Counted from the stretch's first letter, positions 24,519 through 37,478 are shown. The stretch: 64,000 bases of DNA from Cryphonectria parasitica EP155 (GCF_011745365.1 NW_024468913.1:1984001-2048000); one strand, 5' to 3'. Translations and numbers: made by a program. Notes: a model not told the origin generated them from the sequence alone.

Positions 24519-26027
24519 ATGGCGGGCATCCTGACCGGACCTGCCTCGAACAGCCTACAGAGGCTGTTCATACCAGCCGCCTGCGTATTCATCTTCTTTC
24601 TGGGCTATACTTCGCAATGGCTCTTCAACACGGCGGAATACCTCGAACCTGGACCCATGACCCAGCGTGAAACAGCCATCTTCAACGTCCTGCTTGTGTG
24701 CCTGTGGTTGACATATTACAAATCATGTACTGTACCACCAGGACAATACACTTTTCCCCCACCACAGTCAAACGACGACGACGACAAGAAGGACAATATC
24801 GAACCCTCCTCCACCACCGCCAGCTCGACGACCAAACAGTCCCCTAAACAGTCAACAACGCCCGCCCGCTGGTGCAAGAAATGCGCCGCCCCGAAGCCCC
24901 TCCGCGCCCACCACTGCCGCCACTGCGGTACCTGCATCCCCAAGATGGACCACCACTGCCCCTGGACGGGCAACTGCGTCTCCCTCCAGACCTTTCCGCA
25001 CTTCTTCCGCCTCCTCGTCTACGCCAACCTCGCCCTCGCCTACCTCCACTGCATCCTGCTCTACCCGCGCTTCCGCGCCCTCTTCTGGGACGACTCCTCC
25101 CGGCTGCCCGCCTACCTGGGGCCCAGCATCCCCGCCATGGTCCACCTGACCCTCCTCGGCCTGCTCGGCGGCCTCGCCAGCCTCGGCATGGGCGTCCTGC
25201 TCATCACCACCGCCCGCAGCTGGGTGCTGAACCAGACCATGATCGAGGGGTGGGAGGTCGAGCGCCACGAGGCCGTGCTGCTGCGCGCCAAAAAGGGCGG
25301 CTGGTGGGCCGGCGACGGTGGGACGACGACCCCCGCCCTGCGCATAGACCGTGTCGAGTTTCCCTACGACCTAGGCTTCTTCGCCAACATGGCCCAGGCC
25401 ATGGGCACCAGGAACATCCTGTCCTGGCTGGACCCCCTCGTGGGCGGCGGGCCGACCGTCTCTGCCGAAGTGGGCAAGGGCACCGGCTGGGAGTGGGAGG
25501 AGAACGGCTTCAACGACCGCGTGGGGATGTGGCCGCCCCCAGACCCGGACAAGATGCGCCGGTCAGGCCCTGCGGGGTCCACGTGGCCCGGGGCCGCTGC
25601 TGTTTCGAGGGCCGAGATCGAGAGCATCGACCACAAGTGGAAGAACCCGCAGGAGGAGGTTGCTGTGTTCAGGGCCAGGCAGGAGATGGACCTGCGTAGG
25701 AGGAGGGGTGAGTCCGGGGTGATTGCCGAGCTGAATGAGGGCGAGGAGCTCGAGGACCTGGACTATGAGTATGTGGAGAGTGACGGTGACAGCGCCAGCG
25801 GTGGCTACGGCATCGATGAAGAGGGCGCGGACGACGGGACCATACCACCTGTCCGCGGCCGGCCATGGTTCGAGCATGGTGCGGACGGAGAGCCCGGCTG
25901 GACCAACTCGGAGGGCGACCGTCTGCGGGACTACGGCGTGGATGAGGACGCCGAAGAGGACGACGAGGATGTCCCACTTGGCGAGCTGCTGCGCAGGAGA
26001 AAGGCGTATGATAATAGTGAAGCTTAG
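24519..26027 (+). CDS. pfa4: DHHC palmitoyltransferase, Pfa4 type (502 aa)
   Basis: Protein S-acyltransferase that palmitoylates cysteines of client membrane proteins; yeast Pfa4 acts on chitin synthase Chs3 in the ER. It has a single exon. The first hydrophobic segments lie at about 14-34 and 52-67. The cysteine-rich domain starts at [17 protein letters not shown] (from about 117) and includes CRHCGTC and the catalytic DHHC at 144-147 ([12 protein letters not shown]). Two further membrane segments lie at about 158-180 and 205-230. Pfa4-like layout: two helices, the DHHC loop, two helices, and a cytosolic tail. A low-complexity insert (about 84-117, Asp run then Ser/Thr/Gln) lies before the cysteine-rich domain, and the tail ends in long acidic stretches. 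The codon GC content is high. The gene converges on the myosin gene, with 424 bp between the stops. Confidence 0.93.
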   Translation: MAGILTGPASNSLQRLFIPAACVFIFFLGYTSQWLFNTAEYLEPGPMTQRETAIFNVLLVCLWLTYYKSCTVPPGQYTFPPPQSNDDDDKKDNIEPSSTTASSTTKQSPKQSTTPARWCKKCAAPKPLRAHHCRHCGTCIPKMDHHCPWTGNCVSLQTFPHFFRLLVYANLALAYLHCILLYPRFRALFWDDSSRLPAYLGPSIPAMVHLTLLGLLGGLASLGMGVLLITTARSWVLNQTMIEGWEVERHEAVLLRAKKGGWWAGDGGTTTPALRIDRVEFPYDLGFFANMAQAMGTRNILSWLDPLVGGGPTVSAEVGKGTGWEWEENGFNDRVGMWPPPDPDKMRRSGPAGSTWPGAAAVSRAEIESIDHKWKNPQEEVAVFRARQEMDLRRRRGESGVIAELNEGEELEDLDYEYVESDGDSASGGYGIDEEGADDGTIPPVRGRPWFEHGADGEPGWTNSEGDRLRDYGVDEDAEEDDEDVPLGELLRRRKAYDNSEA

Positions 26028-26451
26028 TAAGGCATGCCTCTCTCTATACAGATATAAAAGTAAATATATACAACCGGGCTCACGCCTCGACCAAACTTTC
26101 CAAACGGTCTCCACCGACGGACACAGCTCTCGTTGATAGCAAGTAGCTTTGCGAATATGGGGACGCTAACTAGCCTGAAGATGACGGACGAAAACACGCG
26201 CTCTTCTTTCTCTTGAAGCCCATCGTCCTGGTCGCATACGTCTATTTCGTTTCGTCACACAAGAGGGAGGGGAAAGACACCAATAGCAGACCAGGCTATG
26301 CACATCAATCAAACCCTCCGTAGCACAAAAGTAGTCAATCAGTCGAGCCAAGCCGAGCCACCCCATCCATCTGGTTCCCTCTCTGTGTCTCACTTCATAG
26401 CCAATTTCGTTCGTCTCTACTGCTTCTCCACGACATAATCCTACTGTCAGC

Positions 26452-29400
26452 TCACCAATCCTCCTCATCATCCTTCCTCGCCATCGCATTCTTTCTCGCC
26501 AGTAGCGCGTCCGCCAGACTACCTGCCAGGCTTGGCGTCGGTGTGTTACTCCTGCTACTATCGGATCCATTGGCTCCGGCCAGGCTCATACCCGAATCAC
26601 GAGCCTGCAGGGCTACAGGCTTCTTTCCCGGGCGCGCTGGCGGCGTCGGTGCTGCCGGCTTAGCACGTCCGTTGGGTGGCGGCGGCGGTGCGCGTGAGGT
26701 AGCTGGCGGCGGTGCAGGTGCCTGTTCCTCGACGTAGGCGGCAGGCACCCAGGCCTGCCCGCTTGCGTTCTTGGCTAGCCACCATCCTTGTCTCGTTGTT
26801 AGTGCTCAGCATCTTGAAACGTTGGACAGACGTTGTTGTACACATACCATTGTTCTCCTTCTGAATCACCTCAACCAGATCACCCGCCCGGATCGTCAAC
26901 TCGTTCTCCTTGGTGCCGGCAAAGTCATACAGCACCTTAGCCATAATCTTGGCCTTCGCAGGCGGTGCAGCAGGAGGCGGCGGGGGTGGCACACGGGTTC
27001 CGGAAGCAGCCGACGTGTTTCGAGTATGTGAAGGAATGGCAGCCGGTGTAGGAACGGGTCGCGACGTAGCCGCCTTGGGCACCGGAACGGGCCGGGGTGC
27101 CGCTGCCGCTGCCGAAGCTGCCGCTCCGGCTCCAGGGCGGGGCTGTGGTGTCCTGGTATTCATGATTCTCGATGGTCGCCCGTTCGGCCCGCCAGGCTTG
27201 ATGAGCTTCCCCCTGGTGATGGGTCTCGGGGGCACAGGTTTCGCCTTGGGCATTGGCCTTGAGAGCGAGTTGGAGGGCTCTCCTGGCTGTGTGTGCACAG
27301 CACCGCTCTTGTAGAAGTCCACCGGTGTCGGCGAATCCTTTAGCACCTTGACAAGCTGTATCTTGTTCGGCTTCTTCGCGTACTCAATCGTCTCCCCAAT
27401 CTTGAGATTGAAGCCGCCGACCATGACGCGTTGCATCTGAGTGAACAGCTCCGTCTTTAGCACGCAGTTCAGGAGAGGATCAGGTTCTTGAGGTGATCCG
27501 ACGCCAAGCGAAAACCAATCGTCTCGAGCTGTCGACGTGCCGATGAATTTGATGGCTCCATTGGGGACCGAGCGCTCGACAGCGATCTGCAATTGGCCAT
27601 TGTTGAGCATCTGGGACACGATGTAGAATTTGCTATTGGTGACGATGAGGATCCTTGGGCTCGGTTTGCTGGAACGGCCGAACTTGGCCTCCAGAATCTC
27701 ACCGCGGGATGAGAAGACTGCCTTCTCATTGGTTCCCAGGCCGATGGCATTGCGCACTTGACTACCAGGCCCAGTAGTAGCATTGATGCCCAGGTAGTCG
27801 CCCAAGAATCGACGCGAGCCCAACAGACTGAAGCGGCGCCTCTCCTTTCGGTTCTGCAGAAGGCGGTGCCCCTGATCTCGTAGCTGCAGGTACTCGGCCC
27901 CGGTGCGCTTCTTGCGGAAGAATCGCTGGATACGAGTCGCGGACTCGGCTCTGTATGCAAGGTACGCCCGCCACATCCGCTGGATACGTGTCGCCATGTT
28001 GTGCCAATAGCGGTCTCGCATGTGCTCCAGGGCAAAGAGGGTTTCTGGAGACTTGATGAATGCCTTGGTCACACCCATCTGCCATTCCTCTTGTGGGATG
28101 CTCGTGTCCTTCAGAATCTGCTTGACAGCTGCATCATATGAGCCCGACCAGGTGTACTCTCCAGCATACGATGTGGCTGGAGACAGCAAGAAGAAACGGT
28201 CGGTGAATTTCTCGAAGCTCTGGCGATAAGCGAAACCGGCTCGGCGGATGCGCACGTTCTCCTGGAGACCCAGGTACTTGATCTGATGCAGCACGTTGGG
28301 AACATTGTACTCGGTAGCTGACTTGTTCTCGTTTGGCTTGATCGTCCGAATATACGAAGGCTGACACTTCATCAAGGTCTCGACCAGCGCGTTCGCAGAG
28401 GCCCTTATCCTATCACCGGCCGAAGGCGGCTGCTTTCTGTTATCCTGGTCCACCTGGTGAGGGAAGAGGGTGTGGATGAACTTGTTCTGACTGCGCTGGA
28501 ACAGGTTCTGTACTCCCTTCAGGAGCTGATCTTTGCACTTGTCCGTGATACCGTCGACTGTATAGCTCACGTCTCCAGCATAATGCCTAATGATGAAGCT
28601 TCCCTGACGCGGCGTCAAGTTGGCATTGGACATGCCGTTGATGCTCTGCATGAACGTGCGGTCGCACGCAGCGGGGTCGGCGTGTGCAGTCTTGGTGGCG
28701 TCCTTCATGGCAGAAAAGATACCCGGAGGGCGGATGGACTCGATCAGATCACAGACAACCTTATTGTCAAAGTAGGTGATGGGCGTCCACTTGATCTGTT
28801 CCCGGGCATACTCCTCCTGCTCTGCCTTGAGCGTCAGCTGGATGAAGATCTGTTGCAGTTTCTCGTTGACATAGTTGATACAAAGCTGCTCAAAGCTGTT
28901 CTTCTCAAAGATCTCGAAGCCGTAGATGTCGAGAATGCCAATAGAATTCGATGCCGCTTGCCTGGCCTTGAGAGACTGGTTGACTCTTTCCACGATCCAG
29001 TCAAAGAGGTTGTTGTAGATGGCCTTGGCAAGCGCATCGCGGGTGGCTGTTGCCTGGGCGGTGTTGGCAGGCGATTCGATGACCTCTCCGTTCCTCGGCG
29101 TCAGTATACGGATGGTAATGGCCTTGACGAGCGACTGGGCATCAACCTCCAGCAGGTATGCCAAAAAGTCCACCACGGACTGGTCCGAGACTGCCGCATA
29201 TCCATCGTCGTCCTCACGGAACACCAGGTTGCCGGTCCACAATATTGCGGCTAGCATCCTGAAGATATTGTCCTGTTCTGCCTGCGAGAGGCCAATGATC
29301 TTCATGGCGTTGAGCGTGTCCTGGAACTCGGCCAGATCGTCGATGCCGTCGACGTCCAAACACTTGGAGCGGCTTGTGTAGACATATGTCTCGGGCTTTT

Positions 29401-30373
29401 GTATGCCAAAGAGCTCGCGGTGCTGCTGCGACGCGCCCTTGGTGAACTGGTAGAAGATGTGGAAGTTCCGCTCGTTGGTGATCTGGCCGACGACACGAGT
29501 CTTCTCAAGCAGATAGTTGGTGATGTCGGCTCCTATGGGCTCACCCTGTGTGTTGAAGTGTATCTGCAGGTATTTGCCGAAGCGCGACGAGTTGTTGTTC
29601 CGCAGCGTCTTGGCGTTGCCAAAGGCGAGTCTTCTCAAGCAGATAGTTGGTGATGTCGGCTCCTATGGGCTCACCCTGTGTGTTGAAGTGTATCTGCAGG
29701 TATTTGCCGAAGCGCGACGAGTTGTTGTTCCGCAGCGTCTTGGCGTTGCCAAAGGACTCCAGCAGGGGGTTGGTTGCCAGCACCATGTCCTTGACCTTCT
29801 GGATGTCGCCCGACTCGCCGCCCGACACGTTTGCGATGTACTGCATGATGCGCTTCGCGGCCTCCGTCTTGCCAGCGCCGGATTCACCCGAAATAATGAC
29901 ACACTGGTTCTCGCTGTAGGCCTTCATGTTGTAGTATGCGGACTCGGCGATGGCGAAGACGTGGGGGGGCATCTCCAGCCTGTTCTTCCCCCTGTAGCTG
30001 TCGAGTACCTGTTCGGTATAGATACCAAGGTCGCGGAAGGGGTTCACGGAGACCAGCACGTGGCCAATGTAGGTGTAGATCTCGGCGCCCTCGAATCGCT
30101 TCTTCAGATTGTCGTTGATGGCCTCGTTGGACACCTTGCTGAGGAGGGTAAGGTCGGACACGCCAATCTCCTTCTTCTTGGTCGTCTCGAAGGTGGCCTT
30201 CTTCGGCCTTGCGCCGCCGGAGCCAGCATGGCCGCCGCCGGACGCAGCAGCCGCGCCGCCGTGCTTAGCCCCCTTATCCTTGCGACGATTGGTGATACCC
30301 TGCGAGGAAGAAGTAAATAAGTGAGCTGGAAGCTGGACCTGAAGCTGCTGTGAGTCTGGTACGGCCTTACCAT
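26452..30373 (-). CDS. myoA: Class I myosin (MyoA/Myo1 type), frame broken by a 130-bp tandem duplication
   Basis: Actin motor of endocytic patches and hyphal tips. Exons: 30373-30371 (only ATG), 30299-26848 and 26786-26452; introns of 71 nt (GTAAGG...CGCAG) and 61 nt (GTATGT...CAAG). The N-terminus is [12 protein letters not shown]. The P-loop GESGAGKT lies in the motor. At the TEDS position, counting back from DALAKAIY, the residue is Glu (about 363). Two IQ-like motifs ([28 protein letters not shown]) are followed by a TH1 membrane-binding tail, a Pro/Ala-rich TH2, an SH3 domain split by intron 2 ([16 protein letters not shown]...GWWLAKN) and a terminal acidic DDEEDW that would bind Arp2/3. 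Counted without one copy of the duplication the gene has 1220 codons and stays in frame; as written, the 130-bp repeat at 29496-29755 shifts the frame after about residue 220. Either an assembly error or a damaged allele. Confidence 0.92.
29496..29755. repeat. Perfect 130-bp direct tandem duplication inside the myosin motor
   Basis: Bases 29496-29625 and 29626-29755 are identical throughout. The unit covers the coding region from [14 protein letters not shown] to NYLLEKTR. Because 130 is not a multiple of three, the second copy throws the reading frame off. Read on the coding strand, each copy contains ACACAG followed by GGTGAGCC, that is, a good splice acceptor and donor almost back to back. 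Confidence 0.97.
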
Positions 30374-33300
30374 GGCGGGCGGTCAACAATATGGAAGCGC
30401 CTTCGTGATGTGGAAGCCAGTCGACAAGCTGGGTACGTGGGATTTCGAAGGACGGATCCCAAGGGGGGGAGGGGGGTAGGAGGTGGTAGGAGGTGCTAGG
30501 GTTCAGACAGGAACCCGCGCGACGCCGTCAGGAGATACTGAGTGGCTTGACGTTGGTTATTAGATGCCAGAGTAAGAGGATTGCTCAGTGGTAATTATCG
30601 TAAATCGTGTTCGTAGGGTGGTCGAGGTTGGTGCTGCCTGGAGAAGACCTGAGTGACGTGCGCATGCAATTGCGTCGTGGTGGTGGGGGACGTTTCTTGG
30701 GGGGCTTGGGGGGGAATGAAACAGTGGCTTGGCACGCAGGCACGATGGTCTGCACTACTGCTTGTAGGGCCTGACAAGAAGGGTCTGGCGCTTGTTGACC
30801 AGTGGTGGTATGTCGTGACGGTTTCTCCTCGCCCTGGAATAGCGACAGCAATGAAATTGTATGTACCTGGCTGCAGTGGCTAATGAGAAGAGATGAGACA
30901 GGAAGATGTGCTGTGCACTATGCGCTGTGTGCGCACTGCAACCTGGCCAAGCGAGATCGAGCAATGCGCCCCTCGCTCAAGCAATCAACAAGCTTACCAC
31001 CTGCTTGGCTGCTGACGTAACCGCTCTACTTACTGGCAACTTGTTGGGTGGCTCAGAACTTGCTCCGCCTCAATGCTTACACAAGGATTCCCGACTCTGC
31101 GTGTGAGCCATTTTCAACATCGGTTTGGTTTTATCAATAAAAACCCTCCCTCTTGCTATCAAGAGACAAGTGATTTTCTTGAATTGCTCGTGTTCAAGTA
31201 TGAGATAACGCCACATCCTTTTCCGTCCCTGTTTTCCTGTTGCCACTCGTACAGAGCAGTCCATCCAGATACAATTCAAAGTGATTGGGTTGGTTTCACA
31301 AACATGAGCCAATCAGTGTCCAAGTTTTGCATTGCTGTCTGGGCGCTTGCTCACTGTTACCTTTCAACACATCTCCTATTCTCAACCTATTACTTCTTCA
31401 CACTGGAATTTTCGCTGTAGAAACATACTACCGCCCCACGCATGACCACATCCGCGCTGCCGCAGGTGAGGCTGTAAGTGGATCTCCTGGTATCATTACA
31501 CTGGGGCTGCGGAATCAAGAAAGATCAGGCACAATTAGCCTTTAGCGGACACTATATTAGCGAGACTCACTCCTCCCTGCCACAGAAGCTCAGAAATATT
31601 GCTATGAGTACTTATACTGTCTCTGGCAACTGAGTTAATACCAACTGAGAAAGATGAAGAAAGCCCTAGACAAGATTCTTTTGGTTTACATATGTATTAG
31701 AAGACAATGTGCATCGCGATGTGTAAGTGAAAGCTTTGAGTGATTCACTAATGGCAATTCACGAAATGTGACACATGAACATAATTTGATGTGGAAGGGA
31801 ATCTGCTACTGGTGTAGTAATTTGACTGGAGGTTTTCTCAAGGGTGTGTATTCCCGCCTTGATAGGAATGAACAATGTCTTCACTTGGTTGGATATTTGG
31901 GTCTGAACGAATATCCAGGTTTGTCTCTTTTAGTATTGTCTGGCGGTCTGTTCATATTGTCTGCTGGGCGTTATATGATTCGACTCTCGCAGACGCAACA
32001 TATATAAAACTGCAGCGTAAGTTGTGCAGCAATTATGTGCCCTAATCTCTGATGAGATCAGTCGGTGTCTGTGACAATATCGATACTGAGAGTTCGAGGG
32101 TTAATGACCTGTTGACCCAACTCTGCGCTCATCAGAATTGGTAACTGAAAAGGTGAGAATCAATTGATCAGTATGGGCTTTGGATATGTATGGGGAAATA
32201 GACTGAACGCTTTCTTCCCGTAAATAAGACTTTTGCTGTTCAGAGCATATATAAGAGTGGTTACAGAAAGTAATCATTTCAAAGGTTTCGCCAGTTTATG
32301 TGAGAGCAGAGACATTCTATGTGAGGAGCCATAGAATTGCTAGCAGGTGATATTGGCTCTGGGAGGCCCAAATTTGGTTGTTCAACGTGCGTCTACTTAT
32401 GAGAATATACATCATTGCCTGTCTCCTTTTTTTCTGCACAAGATATATCTTCGAATAATTGAGCGCTTCTAAAGCTGCCATTTAATTATGTTACGAGTGC
32501 CAAGGAGGATTGTACGTAACTTGCATGATTCCTGAGCACGAGAAATTGGCAGAAGCTTGTTCATCCCTTTTCCCCTGGGGCTTTGTGGGGAGTTGCACAC
32601 GGATGAGTTGATTTCTGCTGGGGCTACAAGTCAACAAAACTTCCCCAGAACAACCTTCATCAGGGTTCTCCTCGTCGAATTCTAGCGTACCGCATCTCCG
32701 TCGGCCAGTCCCGCGTCAATCAGAAGATTCAGCCTTCAATCGCGCCGATTCTGTGTGAGACGGCAAAGCAGAGACCATTTCAAGAAGACTTCTTCGCAGC
32801 GGCGATGGCAACAAAGATCTCTCTCGAGCGAGAAGTTAGTAATGCATCAGGAGGATCATCAAGTTGTCCACAACATTGGCCCGGCACATACTGCTACACC
32901 TGTAGTCTGATTGCTCTTGGCATGGGTACATTCTGGCACCGGGAGGGAGGACCCTGGCCCACCTTTTTGATCCAGGAGGCCATGCTGCTGCTGCTGCACC
33001 TCGGCGGGCACCCGATCGAGTCCATCTTTGTGCATTGCGAGACAAGGCCCATCCTTTCCATCTGCACCCGTTGTAATGAAGATGTCATTGCTGAAAATGT
33101 GGCCTACAAGGCCTGGCATATCGTCTCGTCTCACCATGGCAGTCCAATTAGCCTGGACTCCAGGATCCGATTCCGTCTAGAGATCGTCCATCCAATGCCC
33201 AGGTGGTGAGCTGAACAAGTCGTCCTATGACCTAGCCAGATGACTTATCCGAAGGTCATCGCCCTAGAATGACATTTGGGGGCTTGTCATGTGGGGGCCG

Positions 33301-35558
33301 GGCATTCCATTCCGTGCATTCGAGTCTGCAAGGTTATAACAAGCTTCTTCCAGCCGCGGTTTCATACCCAGGGCGTTTGAAACCTGACGCCCACGCCTGC
33401 CTGGCACGGGCTTTGGGAAGGGGGAAAGAAGGGGATTCATTCCTACTACTCCATGTGAGGCTCTTGAATACGCTTAAATTTTGGCATATATCCAGGGCCG
33501 GGTGTTGCTGTTGCGTAACCGGCTGCCCCCAGTTGGTAGCACCCATGCGCTACTTGCACGAGACCCAGGCCGCTGGAAGTAAGTGGTAGAGAGGCAGATC
33601 ATCCCCATTATCATTCGTTGAATAGGCTTTTTAGGATCTAGATCGAATGATTCTTGGGATCAGAATGGGCACATGTTTCCTCACCGTGAGCTGACTGGCT
33701 TGGAGGACCAGAACGGGGATGGAGAGTGATTCGGTTTGAAGGTATTCAGACCAGGGCGCCTAGAAGCTTGGCAGTAGATGGCAGCCGGTCTCACTCACCA
33801 GATGGGGCGCTTTACTAGTGGTGCCTCACACCCTCGTTAGTGCTATCAGACCCCAGCCGACGATCAGACGAACCCTCCTGCATGGCTTGTAAGAACCCCC
33901 GTAGTGTGTCTGTAATTTTCGTATATGGTGCATAATGAGAAGCACAGGCGAAGAATTGCAAAAGTATTGCAATTGGATTTGTAGCGAAAGACAGGAGATC
34001 TGGCTACCAAAGTGATGGCAAGATTCTTTTCTCGAGAATGCGACCGTGTTGTTTTGGTGGGTGGGGAGTCTCCTCACTGTACAGTTAGTGTTCCATTCAG
34101 GTGGTAGGCATACCTAAGCCGCATCTCTTTGGTTCAATTCAGCAAGCCCCTGGACCCCTGGCCTAACGTAGCGACATGTCCTTATTGGGTTGCAGCCGTA
34201 GCCCGAGGACCCCCTGATTTCGGACTAGCGCCACACCTTCCGTTATCCCTCTGGCGAATCCCGTGGGTTTGCTGCACATGGCACCCTTTAGCACTAGCTA
34301 CTGGCCTCTCTCCTCGCCATGTTAAGCGCCGAGGATCCTGTCACACTTCTGGGCAGGTCACACAGTGGACTGACTGACTATTCATAGGCAACCCAGTGTC
34401 CGACCTCACCTCACAGCTTCCCTGGGCCGCGTCAGTCCGTGTTCCCTTTCTTTCCTCTTGTTCACATTCTCCCCTCACCTCACTGCATAATTCCAGCACA
34501 GCTGGCAATGATATTGACGACAACGCCGTGTGAATGAATTGAGTTTTTTCCTGTTTGTTTTTATGAAGTGATACCCCCTGTTTGTGTCCTCTCAAGGGTC
34601 AGAAAAGAACAAGAACAAGAAGAAATAACCCCTCGGGTACGTATCCTGGTCCGGCCGAAACACCAGATCAGCCTCATTGCGACTACGATCACTGCGATCT
34701 CCGACGCACCTCGTCTCAACTCTTTTGCTGCGGTGTATCGCGTTGCACGGCCAATCTGGCAGCACCAGCTGTTGATCCAATCTGGAACGACCAATTGCTC
34801 GAACGAAACTCCCTACAGCGTCTGATCTACATGGCCCTCAGGGTCCCGTCCTGGCTTATCCTGGGCTCCGGACTCGACTTCACCTCATCCTAAATCGCAT
34901 TGACAAGCCGCCGGTAGCTAACGCGCTCCAACAACCATTGCTTAATCTGTGGAACCCAAGGACAACTTGATGGGACGCAGGTGGATTGGTTGTTTCATGG
35001 ACACAGTGACATCCGAACACTGGCATCAGTACCTGGGATAGCCCTCATCATCTATATCGCCTCCCCAAAACTGGACTTGTCAATGTTGGTCTCTCTCTCT
35101 CCCTCTCCCCCTGTCCAGCTAATCTCTGGTGTCTCTTACCACCCCTCTTTATGACTATCCTCTCGCCCACCATCATACATCTGGCTGGACGAACTTCTTC
35201 TCTTCCTTTCTTTCTCCCTCACTTGGCAAGGCCAGAAGCATTCTCAGATCTGCTTCGAGCCTCCTCCACCTTGGCATTCTTTCCCTTCAGTCGCTGCTGG
35301 CTCAGACCGCTCTTTTCTAACTTGACTTGACCATTTAGTTCAAGTCTGTTGTTTGCTTGCTCTTAAGAATATTGTAATATAAAGGGAAAGGTGCACTCGG
35401 GATCGACATTGTCGGGGTTTATCTGCTTCGACAAGCCAACGCCTTCACGATCACCGCCAGTCGACGCGATAATCAAGCCACCAAAACACACGTCGCCGGT
35501 CGACACGTAATTCAGGTTCTGGAAACGAGGCAGAGGATCAGCAGAGGGCCTAGACAAG
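30374..35558. other. 5.2-kb divergent intergenic region between myosin and noxA
   Basis: No gene with a recognisable domain is present. The longest frames (for example 32805-33209 on plus, 134 codons, and 31073-31420 on plus, 115 codons) have no family features and overlap frames on the other strand. Part of it (about 31.5-32.5 kb) is AT-richer than the flanks and could hold old degraded repeat. The last 470 bp before noxA include a CT-rich stretch at 35090-35116, as often seen in strong fungal promoters or 5' leaders. Confidence 0.5.
35090..35116 (+). promoter_or_regulatory. CT-rich tract upstream of noxA
   Basis: A pyrimidine-rich stretch on the coding strand about 450 bp before the start codon. 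Such tracts commonly mark transcription starts of fungal genes; here this is inferred from position and composition only. Confidence 0.35.
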
Positions 35559-37478
35559 ATGGGTTACCGCGAGACGGTGGTCAAGCAGTTCACTGCTTCA
35601 AAACTCTTCTTCAACTCTGTGTTCTGGGGAATTCACTTCTTCCTTTTCGGATTTGGATGGTACGGCCCCCGACAGTTCACATGATCTCGACGACGGCCCC
35701 TCCCCCTTTACAGTATACTGATGGAGAGTACAGGTACAAGCAAGAAAGTGATCCACGTTTAGCGGCTTTGAACGCGCTCCAGTACTCCGTGTGGATCTCA
35801 CGAGGTGCAGGTCTGGTGTTGACCTTCGACACACTGTTCATCTTATTACCAGTATGTCGGACACTGGTGAGATGGCTTCGACCGAAGATCAGGTGGGTGC
35901 CACTTGATGAGAACCTATGGTTTCATCGTCAGGTTGCATACGCCATGCTGTTCTTCACCATCTGCCACGTCACTGCCCACTACGTCAAGTAAGTGTTTCC
36001 TCCCCCAACTAAGATTTGTCGTGATCATCTGACGCTGACATAAACAGCTTCTTCAACGTCGAGAGAACACAAGTCCGGCCCGAGCTTGCATTACAGATCC
36101 ACTACGCTCAGCCTGGTGGCATCACTGGCCACATCATGCTCCTCTGCATGCTGCTGATGTATACGACTGCTCACCACAGGATCCGGCAGCAATCCTTTGA
36201 AACTTTCTGGTACACCCATCACCTCTTCATCCCTTTCCTCTTGGGCATGTACACCCACGCCGTCGGCTGCTTCGTCCGCGACTCGACCAACGCCTATTCG
36301 CCTTTTGCTGGCGAGATCTTCTGGGAGCACTGCATTGGTTACCAAGGTTGGCGATGGGAGCTTTTCGGTGGTGCCATCTACTTGACTGAGCGTCTGTATC
36401 GCGAGATCCGGGCTCGTCGGTCCACGAAGATCACTCGCGTTGTCCGCCACCCTTACGGTATGTTCTAGCTGCAAGATCGATGCACTGAGAAACTCTTGCT
36501 AACCCCAAAATCCAGATGTGGTTGAGGTTCAGTTCTCCAAGCCCTCTTTCAAGTACAAGGCTGGACAGTGGCTGTTCATCAAGGTCCCCTCGGTCTCCGG
36601 TTACCAGTGGCATCCGTTCACCATCACATCTTGCCCATACGACCCCTACGTCTCGATCCACGTCCGTCAGGTTGGCGACTTCACCCGCGCCCTGGGTGAT
36701 GCTGTTGGAGCTGGATCAGCCCAGGCCAAGCTGTACGAGGGCGTGGACCCTATGGGCATGTACGAGGTCGCACTGCAAAATGGTCAACACATGCCCGCCA
36801 TCCAGATCGACGGACCGTATGGTGCTCCCGCGGAGGACGTGTTCGAGAACGAGATCGCCGTCCTGATCGGTACTGGTATCGGTGTGACTCCGTGGGCCTC
36901 CATTCTGAAGAATATCTGGCATCTGCGCAACAGCCCGAACCCGCCCGCCCGCCTTCGCCGTGTCGAGTTCCTTTGGGTCTGCAAGGACACGAGCTCCTTC
37001 GAGTGGTTTCAGACACTGCTGTCCTCGCTCGAGGAGCAGAGTACTCAGGCCGCCCGTGTTCCTGGTGGTTCGGGTGTCGAGTTCCTCAAGATCCACACCT
37101 ACCTCACCCAGAAACTCGACATGGACACTACCAACAACATTGTTCTCAACTCCGTTGGCGCCGATCATGATCCTCTGACTGAGCTCAAGTCGCGCACGAA
37201 CTTTGGTCGGCCCAACTTCTCCCACCTGTTCTCGACGATGCGGGACGGTATTCTGGACCGCACATATCTGAATGGCTTGGAGAGCAGTAACAGGACGACA
37301 GTTGGTGTATACTTCTGCGGTCCTTCGGCAGCTGGTAAGTCTAACCCTATGTCTCATTTTAACGTATTGGTGCTTTGAATCGTATTAACAATCCTCCCCA
37401 GCTCGCGACATTAAGAAGGCATGCAAGACCGCTACCGTGAGGGAAGTGAAGTTCCGCTTCTGGAAGGAGCACTTCTGA
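35559..37478 (+). CDS. noxA: NADPH oxidase NoxA/Nox1 catalytic subunit (553 aa, five exons)
   Basis: Membrane enzyme that passes electrons from NADPH through FAD and two hemes to oxygen, making superoxide for fruiting-body development, hyphal fusion and host entry. Exons: 35559-35659, 35734-35988, 36048-36457, 36516-37334, 37402-37478; introns are 58-74 nt with GT...AG borders and the sum is exactly 554 codons. Heme ligands fit the gp91phox spacing: His98 and His112 in WFHRQ...ICHVTAH, His176 and His189 in FWYTHH...MYTHAV. The FAD site has WHPFTIT; the NADPH site has GTGIGVTPW. The C-terminus VKFRFWKEHF is canonical. There is no EF-hand or N-terminal extension, so it is NoxA type rather than NoxB or NoxC. 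In other fungi activity needs NoxR, Rac and NoxD, none of which lies nearby. The gene looks intact. Confidence 0.96.

Noticed and set aside
32805..33209. 134-codon plus frame between myosin and noxA, with a 92-codon minus frame over it
   Set aside because: No recognised domain, frames on both strands, no intron or promoter signs; too weak to call a gene.
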